Source: Terriglobia bacterium
GTDB lineage: Bacteria > Acidobacteriota > Terriglobia > Terriglobales > Acidobacteriaceae
Assembly (NCBI GenBank): GCA_021325035.1
Contig: JAJPHW010000212.1
Coordinates: 1 to 32,362, forward strand
Length of the DNA: 32,362 bases
Direction: 5' to 3'
Part shown: positions 8,462 through 15,983 of the stretch, in pieces
Layout of the letters: each line of letters starts with the position of its first letter
Position numbering within the stretch: position 1 is the stretch's first letter
Position numbers and translations under genes: made by a program
Notes under the pieces: model-generated
What the model saw: the letters and a program-made list of their open reading frames with translations, nothing else
Told to the model about the DNA's origin: nothing
Database searches by the model: none

Positions 8462-10435
8462 CTATGCCTTTGCCAGCTCGCCTACTGCGCGCCAAGCCTG
8501 ATCAATCGCGCAATCGGTATAGGCGTATGCGCCGGCATCGGCGTTGGCAATCGCGATTCTCCCAAACGGCTTTCGCGCGACTTCGCACGGAGTTTCCGTC
8601 CCCTCCAGCCAAAACTTGTCCCATAGCGAGTTGTACTCGTAGGCGTACCCATGCGGCCAGCGGTTCACGGTAATCGCCGTAATGTCATTCGCCGGATCAA
8701 AACCTCCCGCCCCCACAGTCCGTGCAAATTGCTCTCGAATCTTCCGCTCCATGGTTTCAAAACTCGTGGTGTACAACTCCATCCGACCACGCACATGCTG
8801 GTCGCGTGCCGGCAATCCCGGATGGCAGGGCGTCCGGCTCATGTGCACAACAATCGGGTTTTCGGGCCGTTTTGAGCACTCATATCCGCCAATGCTCACC
8901 GGAATATCGAGATTCATAAACGTGTGGTACATCCCCGGCGCGTAGATAGCATTCGTCTTTAGTTTTTGAAAAGCCGTCCAGTTTCGAATCGCAACATTTG
9001 TATAAAGCAGCGGGACTTTTGCCGCCGACCCTAGCGCCTGCCGCTGCTTCTCTGGAAGTTCTTCGCAGATGTATGGAATCACGACGTGCCAGCAGGCGAG
9101 AATGCAGCTCCCACCCTTCGCCGAATAAAGCTTGCCATCCTGCGAATACGTCACTTCCACTTCTTTCGCGCTGGACGCGTCGCCAACATGTTTCACGCGT
9201 ACGACCGTGCTGTTCAGACGAATGCGCACTGGTGATGAATCGCGATCCAGCTTCGAATAATCTGCCTTCGCTAGCACAACATCTGTCGTTGAATTACCCG
9301 GGATCGCGTCAGGAATTAATTTCCTCACCAGCAATCGCGCAATGGTCGCGTTCCCATCCGGAAAATGGAAGAAATATTTCTCCGCCTCATCGTTGGGGAT
9401 CGCATCCCGGTTCATTCCCTTCCCCGGCGCCGGACTCAACTTGAGACAATCGAATCCCGGCGCATCGAGTCCCCATGCGTCCTGCGCGGCCACCGCGTCA
9501 ATGCCAACCCCGAACAACGGTTGCGGCATGGCTTTGAACATCTTCACCAGGTCCGGACTCACCTTGACCACATCGGTCAAATACGATTCATAACTCATCC
9601 GTGCCAACCGTGCCTTTTTTTCTTCATCGCTCAGGCCCGGCATGTAATCTTTCTTCTCGGTATAGAGCCGCCGCAAATCTTTCTTGGCCTGATCAGAAAT
9701 CGGAGCATCTTTCAAAAATTGCTTAAAAACACGAATGCTCCCGCCAGATCCCCGGCTCTCTCCTCCATAACGAGGATCAGGATTAATCACCAGCTTATCT
9801 TTCCCAAATCCGCCCTTATCGAAAAAGATATGAGGATGCATTCCGTGAGACCGATAAAGTTTCTTGTTCACATATTTGTGATAGGAAGGAACATCGACTC
9901 CCAATTCTTCGATTAATCCCTTCGCAACCGGACTGTACGGCGCGGGGCTCTCAATGGAAAAGGTTCCACCGAAGCCGAGCATCATGTGACGATCGCTATG
10001 AAACTCATTACGCTTGGCGTGGCCGCCAAAATCATCGTGATTATCCAGAATCAGAACGCGGGCATTTGGCCCCATTTGCTTACGAAAAAAATGCGCCGCG
10101 GAGAGCCCGCTGATGCCCCCGCCGACAACAATAAGATCGTAGCGCTCACCGGTATCGCTTGCAGCACCAGCGCTATCCCAAAACGTACCGTCGCGGACGC
10201 TGTGCATGACTTCAAACGAGCCCACATGGCTGCCACGCAATCCCGTAAGCGCAGGAGGATAGTAATCGGGCATAGTCTGAGGCAACATTCCAAACACCGG
10301 CGAAGGCAGCATTGCTGCGCCGACCGTTAAAGCCACGCCGTTCATAAAATCACGCCGCGAAATTTCGCGATTCATGCCCAGTTCTTTGTCGCTAAATTCG
10401 CATTCCTGGAATTTGCCGTCTCTGCCTTTGCCCAT
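8462..10435 (-). CDS. Tat-exported FAD oxidoreductase, spermidine dehydrogenase-like
   Basis: This is a 657-residue flavoprotein. The twin-arginine signal ISRRDFMNGVALTVGAAM (RR at 27-28) sits after a 25-residue n-region, indicating folded export to the periplasm. The FAD-binding motif is YDLIVVGGGISGLSAAHFF (99-117), with the ribose-binding acidic residue at the end of strand 2 (ILDNHDDFGGHAKRNEF). A C-terminal FAD-contact region, FGRIAIANADAGAYAYTDCA, closes the fold. The overall pattern recalls the periplasmic spermidine dehydrogenase family (SpdH), which oxidises polyamines, but substrate assignment by eye is only moderate. The ATG at 10433-10435 is kept because the residues before the signal (DKELGMNREI) look family-like; ATG 10375 is possible. 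A CDGSH protein gene lies 14 bp upstream on the same strand. Confidence 0.82.
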   Translation of the reverse strand: MGKGRDGKFQECEFSDKELGMNREISRRDFMNGVALTVGAAMLPSPVFGMLPQTMPDYYPPALTGLRGSHVGSFEVMHSVRDGTFWDSAGAASDTGERYDLIVVGGGISGLSAAHFFRKQMGPNARVLILDNHDDFGGHAKRNEFHSDRHMMLGFGGTFSIESPAPYSPVAKGLIEELGVDVPSYHKYVNKKLYRSHGMHPHIFFDKGGFGKDKLVINPDPRYGGESRGSGGSIRVFKQFLKDAPISDQAKKDLRRLYTEKKDYMPGLSDEEKKARLARMSYESYLTDVVKVSPDLVKMFKAMPQPLFGVGIDAVAAQDAWGLDAPGFDCLKLSPAPGKGMNRDAIPNDEAEKYFFHFPDGNATIARLLVRKLIPDAIPGNSTTDVVLAKADYSKLDRDSSPVRIRLNSTVVRVKHVGDASSAKEVEVTYSQDGKLYSAKGGSCILACWHVVIPYICEELPEKQRQALGSAAKVPLLYTNVAIRNWTAFQKLKTNAIYAPGMYHTFMNLDIPVSIGGYECSKRPENPIVVHMSRTPCHPGLPARDQHVRGRMELYTTSFETMERKIREQFARTVGAGGFDPANDITAITVNRWPHGYAYEYNSLWDKFWLEGTETPCEVARKPFGRIAIANADAGAYAYTDCAIDQAWRAVGELAKA

Positions 10436-10449
10436 GTTCCCCTCGGTCG

Positions 10450-10692
10450 CTACTGTTGTTGGCCCTCGTCTGCTTTCTTCACCGCGAGTTCTGCCCCTTG
10501 AAATCCGATCTTGCTGTGCGTTCCATCGCAGAATGGCTTATTGACCGAGCCGCCACACCGGCACAAGGAAAATGCCGGCTTGCCCGTCAGGTCATACTTA
10601 TTGCCGTCTGCGTCCACTAACTCCACTGCGCCCTCGGGTCCTTCCACGCGGAACGGCCCATTCTTTTTCACTGTGATCTTGATGCTTGACAT
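10450..10692 (-). CDS. CDGSH-type 2Fe-2S protein
   Basis: An 80-residue protein with the full CDGSH signature CRCGGSVNKPFCDGTH: Cys44, Cys46, Cys55 and His59 ligate a 2Fe-2S cluster. The N-terminal half (KITVKKNGPFRVEGPEGAVE) forms the beta strands that precede the site in this family. There is no signal or membrane anchor, so it is expected in the cytoplasm. AGGGAG lies seven bases before the ATG. The oxidoreductase gene starts 14 bp after its stop, so they are probably cotranscribed; an electron-transfer or cluster-related link is suggested, but the partner is exported and direct contact is doubtful. Confidence 0.92.
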   Translation of the reverse strand: MSSIKITVKKNGPFRVEGPEGAVELVDADGNKYDLTGKPAFSLCRCGGSVNKPFCDGTHSKIGFQGAELAVKKADEGQQQ

Positions 10693-10810
10693 ATTGGTTC
10701 TCCCTAAATCGAAAATAATGGCGAATCCAAGATACCAGTTTGTCCACTGAACTTCTCATTTAGGCGGGTTAACGGGGAACACTTGGGTAGGAAACGATTA
10801 TGAAACGCAA

Positions 10811-11929
10811 TCACGCAGCCGCGACATTGATGCCAATCAGTTCGCGGTAAAGCTCGATGTACTCACCCACCATGCGCCGGGCCGTAAAACGCTCTCTTGC
10901 CCGCTGATAAGCCCGGTTTCCATATCCCTGGCAGATATCGCGCTCTTCACTCAATGCCCCGATAATTTCGGTCAGATTCTTGGCGTCATTGGTGCGGAAG
11001 TAGAGAGCTGCATCGCTCCACATCTCGCGGTGCAGCGGCGTATCGTTCGCCACAATCGCGCAGCGTGAAAGCGCGGCCTCAATCGTTGTCATGCCAAATG
11101 CTTCATAGCGCGCTGTTGCGGCATAAACTGATGCCCGGCTGTAAAGCGTGCGCATCTGCGCCTCGGTCTGTGGTCCTTTCACTGCAAGACTTACTGGCTC
11201 GACAGCAACTTTCACATCGGTGCGAATGGTGGGCTGTGGCGTTGGAAGCACGCGATCCGACCCCACGATGCAGACAGGAACTGCCTGCGCATGCTGTGTG
11301 AGCAGGACTACTTGCTTTCCCGCATCCAACATGCCGCCGACTGCAAGCACGGTATTTTCTTTTTTCAAATGCGGATTAAATTGAACTGGATTTCGTCCGT
11401 TATAAATTACCGTGCCGTGCCTTCCGCTCGCGTAGCACTCCTGCACCGCGTCCAGCATCCATTGGGAAGGAGCAACGACCGCACTCGCCTGTCGCAAACC
11501 CCGCGTAATGACATCGCGATACCATCGCAACCATTCGCTGTTCTTTGGGTCGCATCCATGCACTGCGTTCCACCAGCTGATCATGTCGCCATGGGCCACG
11601 GCGACGCGAGGGATTTTCACTGGCAAGCTGCCATGCCCAAGATGATTTAAGTGTAGTAAGTGAGGCTTGACATCATGGGTCAGCGCCACAAGATAATTGG
11701 CGGACTCGTCATGGTCTTGCTGCCCATCCTGCATCCAGTCGAGGCGAAATGCCGTGGGCCGGTAATCCAGCCCCTCCAAGCCATCCATCCAGTGCGTTTG
11801 TTCAGGAAGCGGGATGTCCCCGAAGCTAACCAGCGTCACGCGAATGCCGCGCGTGACAAGGCCTGTGACTAATTCGCGGGTGTACGTCCAAACTCCGCCT
11901 AACGTGTCGGTTGTGACTAAAACATGCAC
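10811..11929 (-). CDS. Glycosyltransferase family 4
   Basis: This is a 372-residue GT-B retaining glycosyltransferase. The N-terminal Rossmann domain begins MHVLVTTDTLGGVWTYTREL, with the glycine loop that binds the acceptor side. The C-terminal nucleotide-sugar domain holds the E-x7-E motif in EAFGMTTIEAAL, followed by IVANDTPLHREMW. The start is GTG at 11927-11929, supported by GGAG nine bases upstream (minus strand). It would transfer a sugar from an NDP-donor; donor and acceptor are unknown. The gene is divergent from the PIG-L deacetylase gene. That pairing recalls thiol-cofactor pathways (MshA/MshB, BshA/BshB), but the N-terminus does not look like BshA. Confidence 0.88.
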   Translation of the reverse strand: MHVLVTTDTLGGVWTYTRELVTGLVTRGIRVTLVSFGDIPLPEQTHWMDGLEGLDYRPTAFRLDWMQDGQQDHDESANYLVALTHDVKPHLLHLNHLGHGSLPVKIPRVAVAHGDMISWWNAVHGCDPKNSEWLRWYRDVITRGLRQASAVVAPSQWMLDAVQECYASGRHGTVIYNGRNPVQFNPHLKKENTVLAVGGMLDAGKQVVLLTQHAQAVPVCIVGSDRVLPTPQPTIRTDVKVAVEPVSLAVKGPQTEAQMRTLYSRASVYAATARYEAFGMTTIEAALSRCAIVANDTPLHREMWSDAALYFRTNDAKNLTEIIGALSEERDICQGYGNRAYQRARERFTARRMVGEYIELYRELIGINVAAA

Positions 11930-12074
11930 CCGGGGAGGCTCCTCGAGTCAGCCCGTCGCTGGGAACGGCAAGCCAACGCGCACGATTCTAGCCGATTCCA
12001 TCTTCCAATTGAAGAACTATTTGAATTGACTAAGTGGAGCGGGCCTTGCCCGCGTGGCATTCACTTGTCCGCGT

Positions 12075-12080
12075 TACAAT
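12075..12080 (+). promoter_or_regulatory. -10-like box six bases before the PIG-L start
   Basis: TACAAT is followed by exactly six bases and then the ATG at 12087, with no Shine-Dalgarno sequence. This is the spacing expected for a leaderless transcript starting at the A of the ATG. Confidence 0.5.
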
Positions 12081-12086
12081 CGCACC

Positions 12087-12830
12087 ATGCTTCGCCTCAT
12101 GTGCGTAACCGCTCATCCGGACGATGAAGCCGGCGGTTTTGGCGGCTCTCTTCGTCTTTACCACGAACGCGGCGTCGAAACCTTTGTTCTTTGCCTCACG
12201 CCCGGGCAAGCCGGTTCTCATCGAGGCACGGCCCAGAGTGATGCCGAACTGGCAGAGATCAGGCGCAAAGAGTTCGCGGCCTCCTGCCAAATTCTTAAAG
12301 TCACTCGCGGACTCGTGCTCGACTACCCCGACGGCCAACTCCATCGGCAGGAAACCAACAAAGTCGTGGCCGAAATCACCCGCCATGTGCGTGAATTCCG
12401 TCCTCACGTGATGATGTCATTCGGACCCGAAGGAGCGGTCACCGCCCACACCGACCACTCCATGGCATCGGTGTTTGCCACGCTCGCCTTTCACTGGGCT
12501 GGACGCGACAATCGCTTCCCCGAACAAATTTCTGCTGCATTAAAACCTCACCGCGCGCAAAAACTTTACTACGCGACCGCGACCTTCGCTTTGCCCGATC
12601 GTCAACCCGTGAACCTTCCCCCTATCACAGCCTCCATTGACATAGCGCCTTTTGTTGAAGACAAGATCGCTGCATTCAAGGCTCACGCTACACAGGTGCC
12701 ATTGCTCGCGCGCTGGGAAGGTATGGTCCGCCAGCGCGGCGGACAGGAATTGTTCCATTTGGCCGCAACAACAGCCTACGGCCCCGTTGTACAGGAAACG
12801 GATCTATTTGCCGGAGTAACGAAAGATTAA
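12087..12830 (+). CDS. PIG-L/LmbE-family zinc deacetylase
   Basis: A 247-residue member of the PIG-L family. AHPDDE (9-14) supplies the metal-binding His and Asp plus the general-base Asp, and HTDH (121-124) supplies the second metal His. The fold runs through FVLCLTPGQAG and VVAEITRHVREFRPHVMMSF. Enzymes of this family remove N-acetyl groups from GlcNAc-type sugars, as in MshB, BshB and GPI synthesis, or act on pseudo-disaccharide and small-molecule substrates. The ATG at 12087 is chosen, since an earlier in-frame codon would lie upstream of the TACAAT box. The divergent GT4 gene is the only local hint to substrate, so the acceptor is unknown. Confidence 0.9.
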   Translation: MLRLMCVTAHPDDEAGGFGGSLRLYHERGVETFVLCLTPGQAGSHRGTAQSDAELAEIRRKEFAASCQILKVTRGLVLDYPDGQLHRQETNKVVAEITRHVREFRPHVMMSFGPEGAVTAHTDHSMASVFATLAFHWAGRDNRFPEQISAALKPHRAQKLYYATATFALPDRQPVNLPPITASIDIAPFVEDKIAAFKAHATQVPLLARWEGMVRQRGGQELFHLAATTAYGPVVQETDLFAGVTKD

Positions 12831-12902
12831 ATCTATGTGCATGTGGTTTCTGTTTCTTCGTGAGACTTCATGTCCTTATCGGTAATTCTTCGATTTCCTC
12901 TG

Positions 12903-12937
12903 TTTCTCTGCGCCCTCCACGTGCTCGGCGGAGAAAT
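12903..12937 (+). repeat. Degenerate intergenic repeat, copy A (before tmk)
   Basis: The stretch begins TTTCTCTG and ends GAAAT and lies just before the tmk -10 box. It aligns over its whole length with 13636-13668 before holB. Both are pyrimidine-rich and built on CTCTG/CTCGG steps. This may be a dispersed intergenic repeat. Confidence 0.4.
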
Positions 12938-12942
12938 CTTGC

Positions 12943-12948
12943 TATGAT
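12943..12948 (+). promoter_or_regulatory. Extended -10-like box six bases before the tmk start
   Basis: TATGAT, preceded by TGC (extended -10 pattern), is followed by six bases and then the GTG at 12955. There is no Shine-Dalgarno sequence, so leaderless initiation of tmk is suggested. Confidence 0.5.
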
Positions 12949-12954
12949 CTCCGA

Positions 12955-13620
12955 GTGTCACGCGGAAAATTCATTACCTTCGAAGGCCTCGACGGCTGTG
13001 GCAAAAGCACGCAACTGAAAAAGCTTGCATCCGCCCTCGCCAAACAAGGCTTCGATGTTGTCATGACTCGCGAACCCGGCGGCACCGCAACCGGCGAAAA
13101 TATCCGTAAGGTCCTGCTCGACTCTCGCACCGCCGGCCTCGATGCGCACGCCGAACTCGCTCTCATGTTCGCCTCCCGCGCCCAGCATATTCATGAAGTT
13201 ATCCTTCCCGCCGTAGCCGAGGGCAAAATCGTGCTCTGTGATCGTTTCACTGATTCAACCGAAGCTTACCAGGGCGGAGGCCGCAAGCTGGGCAGCGCTC
13301 CTGTCCTCGAATTGCACCGCATTCTCTGCGGAAATTTGCAGCCCGATCTGACCATCTTGATGGATTGCGACGTTGCCATGAGCGTCTCTCGTGCCCGCCT
13401 GCGCAATTCATCGCATGCCGCAAAAAACAATCGCAAAAGCGATGAAAATCGTTTCGAACGCGAAAACCGCGCATTCTTTACTCGCGTCCATCAGGCGTTT
13501 CTGGCTATCGGCAAGCGCGAACCGCACCGCGTCAGCATCGTGGATGCCCGCGGTACGCCCAACGAAACCCATAGAAAAATCATGGAAATTGTCTCCGCGC
13601 GCTTAAAATTGAAGAAATAG
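12955..13620 (+). CDS. tmk: Thymidylate kinase
   Basis: This 221-residue protein phosphorylates dTMP to dTDP. The P-loop is GLDGCGKST (11-19), TREPGGT (38-44) contacts the nucleotide, CDRFTDSTEAYQGGGR (95-110) is the DR(Y/F) and base-binding segment, and the lid region is ENRFERENRAFF. Its order before holB is a common bacterial arrangement. The GTG start fits the TATGAT box six bases upstream and the family N-terminus (KFITFEGLDG). A patch before the FE-rich segment (SSHAAKNNRKSDEN) appears to be a family-variable insertion. The enzyme acts in the cytoplasm in dTTP synthesis, downstream of the pathway fed by Dcd, which is also encoded in this window. Confidence 0.96.
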   Translation: MSRGKFITFEGLDGCGKSTQLKKLASALAKQGFDVVMTREPGGTATGENIRKVLLDSRTAGLDAHAELALMFASRAQHIHEVILPAVAEGKIVLCDRFTDSTEAYQGGGRKLGSAPVLELHRILCGNLQPDLTILMDCDVAMSVSRARLRNSSHAAKNNRKSDENRFERENRAFFTRVHQAFLAIGKREPHRVSIVDARGTPNETHRKIMEIVSARLKLKK

Positions 13621-13635
13621 CAATCCTGAATTTGT

Positions 13636-13668
13636 TTTCTCTGTATCTCGGTACCTCTATGGTGAAAT
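13636..13668 (+). repeat. Degenerate intergenic repeat, copy B (before holB)
   Basis: It starts TTTCTCTG and ends GGTGAAAT, and can be aligned with 12903-12937 with a two-base length difference. It occupies most of the 54-bp gap between tmk and holB and contains TATGGT (13658-13663), which could act as a weak -10 box for holB. Confidence 0.4.
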
Positions 13669-13674
13669 ATTTTT

Positions 13675-14772
13675 ATGGGGTTTTCTGATTTTCACGGCAA
13701 TACCGAAGTGGTCCATAGCCTGCGCGATATGCTGGCCCGCAACCGCTTTCCCCAAGCCGTAATCCTTTCCGGCCCGGAGGGCGCGGGTAAATATACGCTT
13801 GCCTTGATGCTGGCCAAGGCAATGAATTGCCTCGAGCCCAAAGTCACAAACGGCCTGCCGGACTTTTGCGGTCACTGCGCCAACTGCACCCGCATTGCCC
13901 AAAGCGAAGACCTTAGTGCTCGTTTTGCCGAAGCCGTCGAGGCCCGCGAAAACCTCCGCGAAACCGACAAGAAAGAAACGCGCATCTTCGTGCAGACGCA
14001 TCCCGATGTTCTCGTCATCCCGCCCGACCCGCCGCAGTTGATGATCAAGATGGACCAAGTGCGCCGTGTAATTGGGACCATCTATTACCGTCCCGGTGAA
14101 GGCAAAGAGCGTGTTTACATCTTCACCGATTCTGCGTTTATGAAAGAAGCGGCCAATTCCCTGCTCAAAGTTCTGGAAGAGCCGCCCGAGTTCGCGACAA
14201 TTTTCCTGCTGACTACCAACCCCGGAGAATTGCTGCCCACTCTGCGTTCGCGCTCCATGATCGTAACGCTCTCCGCCCTTCCCGTGGAAGAAGTCGAGCA
14301 ATATCTGGCCAAAAATCGTCCCGATTGGAATGCCAAACAACGCGCCCTTGTCGCGCGGCTCTCTGAAGGCGCCATCGGACGCGCCCGCAACTTCGACCTT
14401 GCCGCTTATGTCGCCGCCCGCTCACAAGCTTTGGTACTGCTCAACGCCGCCCGGCGCAGCGACCATAGCGAGCTTTTTAAACTCACTGAAACATTTCGCG
14501 CCGGAGCTGATGGCCGAGAAAAAATCGAAAACCTTCTCCGTGCCACTTATTCGGTTTTGCAGGATTTAATGTTTTTGAATTCCGGAACGCCGCAGTTTAT
14601 CCGCAACACCGATATTCAAGCGGATTTGCACAAGCTGGCTGAATCCACCGGCTTCGATTGGATCGCCCAGGCCGCCGACCGCCTCGCGGAAGTCGAACGC
14701 GGAATGCGCCGAAACCTTCTTCGTTCGCTCTCTTTGGACGCCTTCGCTACCGCGCTTGAACCAACCGCCTAG
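13675..14772 (+). CDS. holB: DNA polymerase III delta' (clamp-loader) subunit
   Basis: A 365-residue AAA+ clamp-loader subunit. The P-loop is GPEGAGKYT (33-41). Four cysteines (C52, C65, C68, C71: CGHCANC preceded by NCLEP) form the zinc module usual in gamma/tau and delta'. [14 protein letters not shown] and then [14 protein letters not shown] form the conserved helix-strand block, and LPTLRSRS carries the SRC-like sensor position. The C-terminal helical collar follows. It loads the beta clamp on DNA with the other subunits, encoded elsewhere. It begins 54 bp after tmk on the same strand. Between the zinc module and DQVRR there is an extra charged segment ([20 protein letters not shown]). 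Confidence 0.93.
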   Translation: MGFSDFHGNTEVVHSLRDMLARNRFPQAVILSGPEGAGKYTLALMLAKAMNCLEPKVTNGLPDFCGHCANCTRIAQSEDLSARFAEAVEARENLRETDKKETRIFVQTHPDVLVIPPDPPQLMIKMDQVRRVIGTIYYRPGEGKERVYIFTDSAFMKEAANSLLKVLEEPPEFATIFLLTTNPGELLPTLRSRSMIVTLSALPVEEVEQYLAKNRPDWNAKQRALVARLSEGAIGRARNFDLAAYVAARSQALVLLNAARRSDHSELFKLTETFRAGADGREKIENLLRATYSVLQDLMFLNSGTPQFIRNTDIQADLHKLAESTGFDWIAQAADRLAEVERGMRRNLLRSLSLDAFATALEPTA

Positions 14773-14906
14773 ATGCCATATTGTCACGGCACCATTCCTG
14801 TGCTACGTTAGTCAAAAGTTTTCACGTCCCTGTATCCACAATCAAGTCGCGCCACGGGGTTGTGGCCCGCAAGAATTTACCTCGTACAGGTAAAGCAGGT
14901 GAAATT

Positions 14907-15317
14907 ATGAAAGATGCGATCGACTCCATCCCAGCCGAGCGCAGTTTGACCTCCGAAGAGTTTGCCAACCGCAAGCTCATCCGCCCCTCGCTCAGCCGCG
15001 GCGAAAACCATCATGCCCACTCCGCGCCCGCTCCAGGACGCGAACGCAATGATCGTGACCGTGCTCACAACCACACCAATGGCGGAGCCAAAAAAGCTGC
15101 CCCACCGGAGCACACCAACGCCGAGAATTTTTATTACCAGAAGCAGATGCAGTCTAAAACTCCAATGATTCTGGTCCTGCACGACGGCGAAGAAATTCAC
15201 GGCGTCATCGAGTGGTACGACAAAGACTGCCTGAAGATCAACCGCACCGGCGGCGCCCCCAACCTGATGATTTTCAAGCCGTCTATCAAATACATGTACA
15301 AAGAGAGCGAGAAGTAG
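14907..15317 (+). CDS. hfq: Hfq-like Sm-fold RNA chaperone with long N-terminal extension
   Basis: This 136-residue protein has a C-terminal Sm core (about 74-134). [20 protein letters not shown] corresponds to the Hfq N-terminal helix and first strands, [13 protein letters not shown] completes Sm1, and [13 protein letters not shown] is the Sm2 segment, with FKPSI in place of the usual YKHAI. Hfq hexamers pair small RNAs with mRNAs. Unusually, residues 1-73 form a hydrophilic extension rich in His, Asn, Arg and Pro ([20 protein letters not shown]) that is probably disordered; classical Hfq carries its tail at the C-terminus. The ATG at 14907 follows AGGTGA by four bases. The gene lies 134 bp after holB. 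Confidence 0.75.
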   Translation: MKDAIDSIPAERSLTSEEFANRKLIRPSLSRGENHHAHSAPAPGRERNDRDRAHNHTNGGAKKAAPPEHTNAENFYYQKQMQSKTPMILVLHDGEEIHGVIEWYDKDCLKINRTGGAPNLMIFKPSIKYMYKESEK

Positions 15318-15361
15318 GGCGGGAATTGCAGAATAGTTAACCTCGTCCAAGTCTATTTCCA

Positions 15362-15646
15362 TTAAAAAGCGTCGGGCCATTGTTGTGCGCCGTGATAGAT
15401 GGCGAGAATCACAATTTGGTTCTTTTGTTTGGTATAAACAACGACAAAAGGCGTATCTGGAATAACTAACTCGCGAGTACCAGAAACACGCCCCACTTTT
15501 CCCGACATGGGAAATGCTGCCAACCGTTCAACACTTTTGATGATTTGCGAGATGACCTGCTTGGCAATGCTCTCGCTGTTGGAAAGTGCAATGTAATCAT
15601 AGGCTTGGTCGAGCTGGCGGGCTGCCTGCTTCGACCATTCGATCAC
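15362..15646 (-). CDS. ParE/RelE-family toxin
   Basis: A 94-residue toxin of the ParE/RelE fold: WSKQAARQLDQAYDYIALSN forms the N-terminal helices, AAFPMSGKVGRVSGTRELVI the central strands, and VVYTKQKNQIVILAIYHGAQ the C-terminal strands. The pattern AxxDLxxIxxYI / FPxxGxxxxGxRELxI / YxxxxxxIxILxVxHGxQ is characteristic. ParE types poison gyrase whereas RelE types cut mRNA; ParE-like is favoured. It starts with GTG, overlapping the antitoxin stop by four bases (GTGA), so the pair is translationally coupled with the antitoxin first. Confidence 0.9.
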   Translation of the reverse strand: MIEWSKQAARQLDQAYDYIALSNSESIAKQVISQIIKSVERLAAFPMSGKVGRVSGTRELVIPDTPFVVVYTKQKNQIVILAIYHGAQQWPDAF

Positions 15647-15894
15647 GAGCGCGACCGTCCCCTATTTCTGAGACGTTTGACGACTTCCTCGTGTTGAACT
15701 ACATCGCCCTTGCGCATCTCATCGAGTCCCTTGCGGACGAGCCCGTCGTGGTAAGCATGCAGTTCAATGTAATTGGCAATCGCTTCGTTGATGAGATAGC
15801 TGCGAGGACGATCCTTGGCCCCAGCAAGTGAATCGAGAGCTTCTATCTTCTCGGAGGAGGCACGAAAGCTCACAAGCTTCTCGGCGGGCTTCAT
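15643..15894 (-). CDS. Ribbon-helix-helix (CopG-type) antitoxin
   Basis: This 83-residue protein has a ribbon-helix-helix N-terminus: KLVSFRASSEKIEALDSLAG supplies the DNA-binding strand, followed by two helices (RPRSYLINEAIANYIELHAY). The charged C-terminal half would wrap the toxin. The ATG at 15892-15894 is preferred over an upstream in-frame codon. It probably represses its own operon through repeats just upstream. The gene lies within an AT-richer patch between the Hfq-like gene and the GbsR-type gene, consistent with acquisition. Confidence 0.88.
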   Translation of the reverse strand: MKPAEKLVSFRASSEKIEALDSLAGAKDRPRSYLINEAIANYIELHAYHDGLVRKGLDEMRKGDVVQHEEVVKRLRNRGRSRS

Positions 15895-15920
15895 AATACA
15901 TAAGCATACGTTGTAATACA
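15894..15920 (-). promoter_or_regulatory. Direct repeats upstream of the antitoxin gene
   Basis: TAATACA (plus strand) occurs at 15894-15900 and 15914-15920, exactly 20 bp apart, i.e. about two helical turns. Paired sites on one DNA face suit cooperative ribbon-helix-helix dimers. The first copy overlaps the antitoxin ATG. Confidence 0.4.
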
Positions 15921-15953
15921 CGGCAATGCAAACTTGACCAAAATAATTGATAT

Positions 15954-15983
15954 CTGTAATTTCTGTATTAACAGAAATTACAG
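15954..15983. promoter_or_regulatory. Perfect 13+4+13 palindrome abutting the GbsR-type start codon
   Basis: CTGTAATTTCTGT (15954-15966) and ACAGAAATTACAG (15971-15983) are exact reverse complements around ATTA. The right arm ends at the base before the ATG at 15984. TTGACC (15934-15939) lies upstream with TAATTT 17 bp later, so the palindrome would cover the -10 box and start site. It is the best candidate for an autorepression operator of the MarR/GbsR-fold regulator encoded next to it. Confidence 0.75.

Noticed and set aside
11930-12086. GT4/PIG-L pair as a bacillithiol (bshA/bshB) locus
   Set aside because: The GT4 N-terminus does not resemble BshA and the genes are divergent; only the enzyme classes agree.
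13657-14340. A 227-codon minus-strand frame opposite holB
   Set aside because: Antisense shadow of a gene with complete P-loop, zinc module and collar; its own translation shows no family motif.
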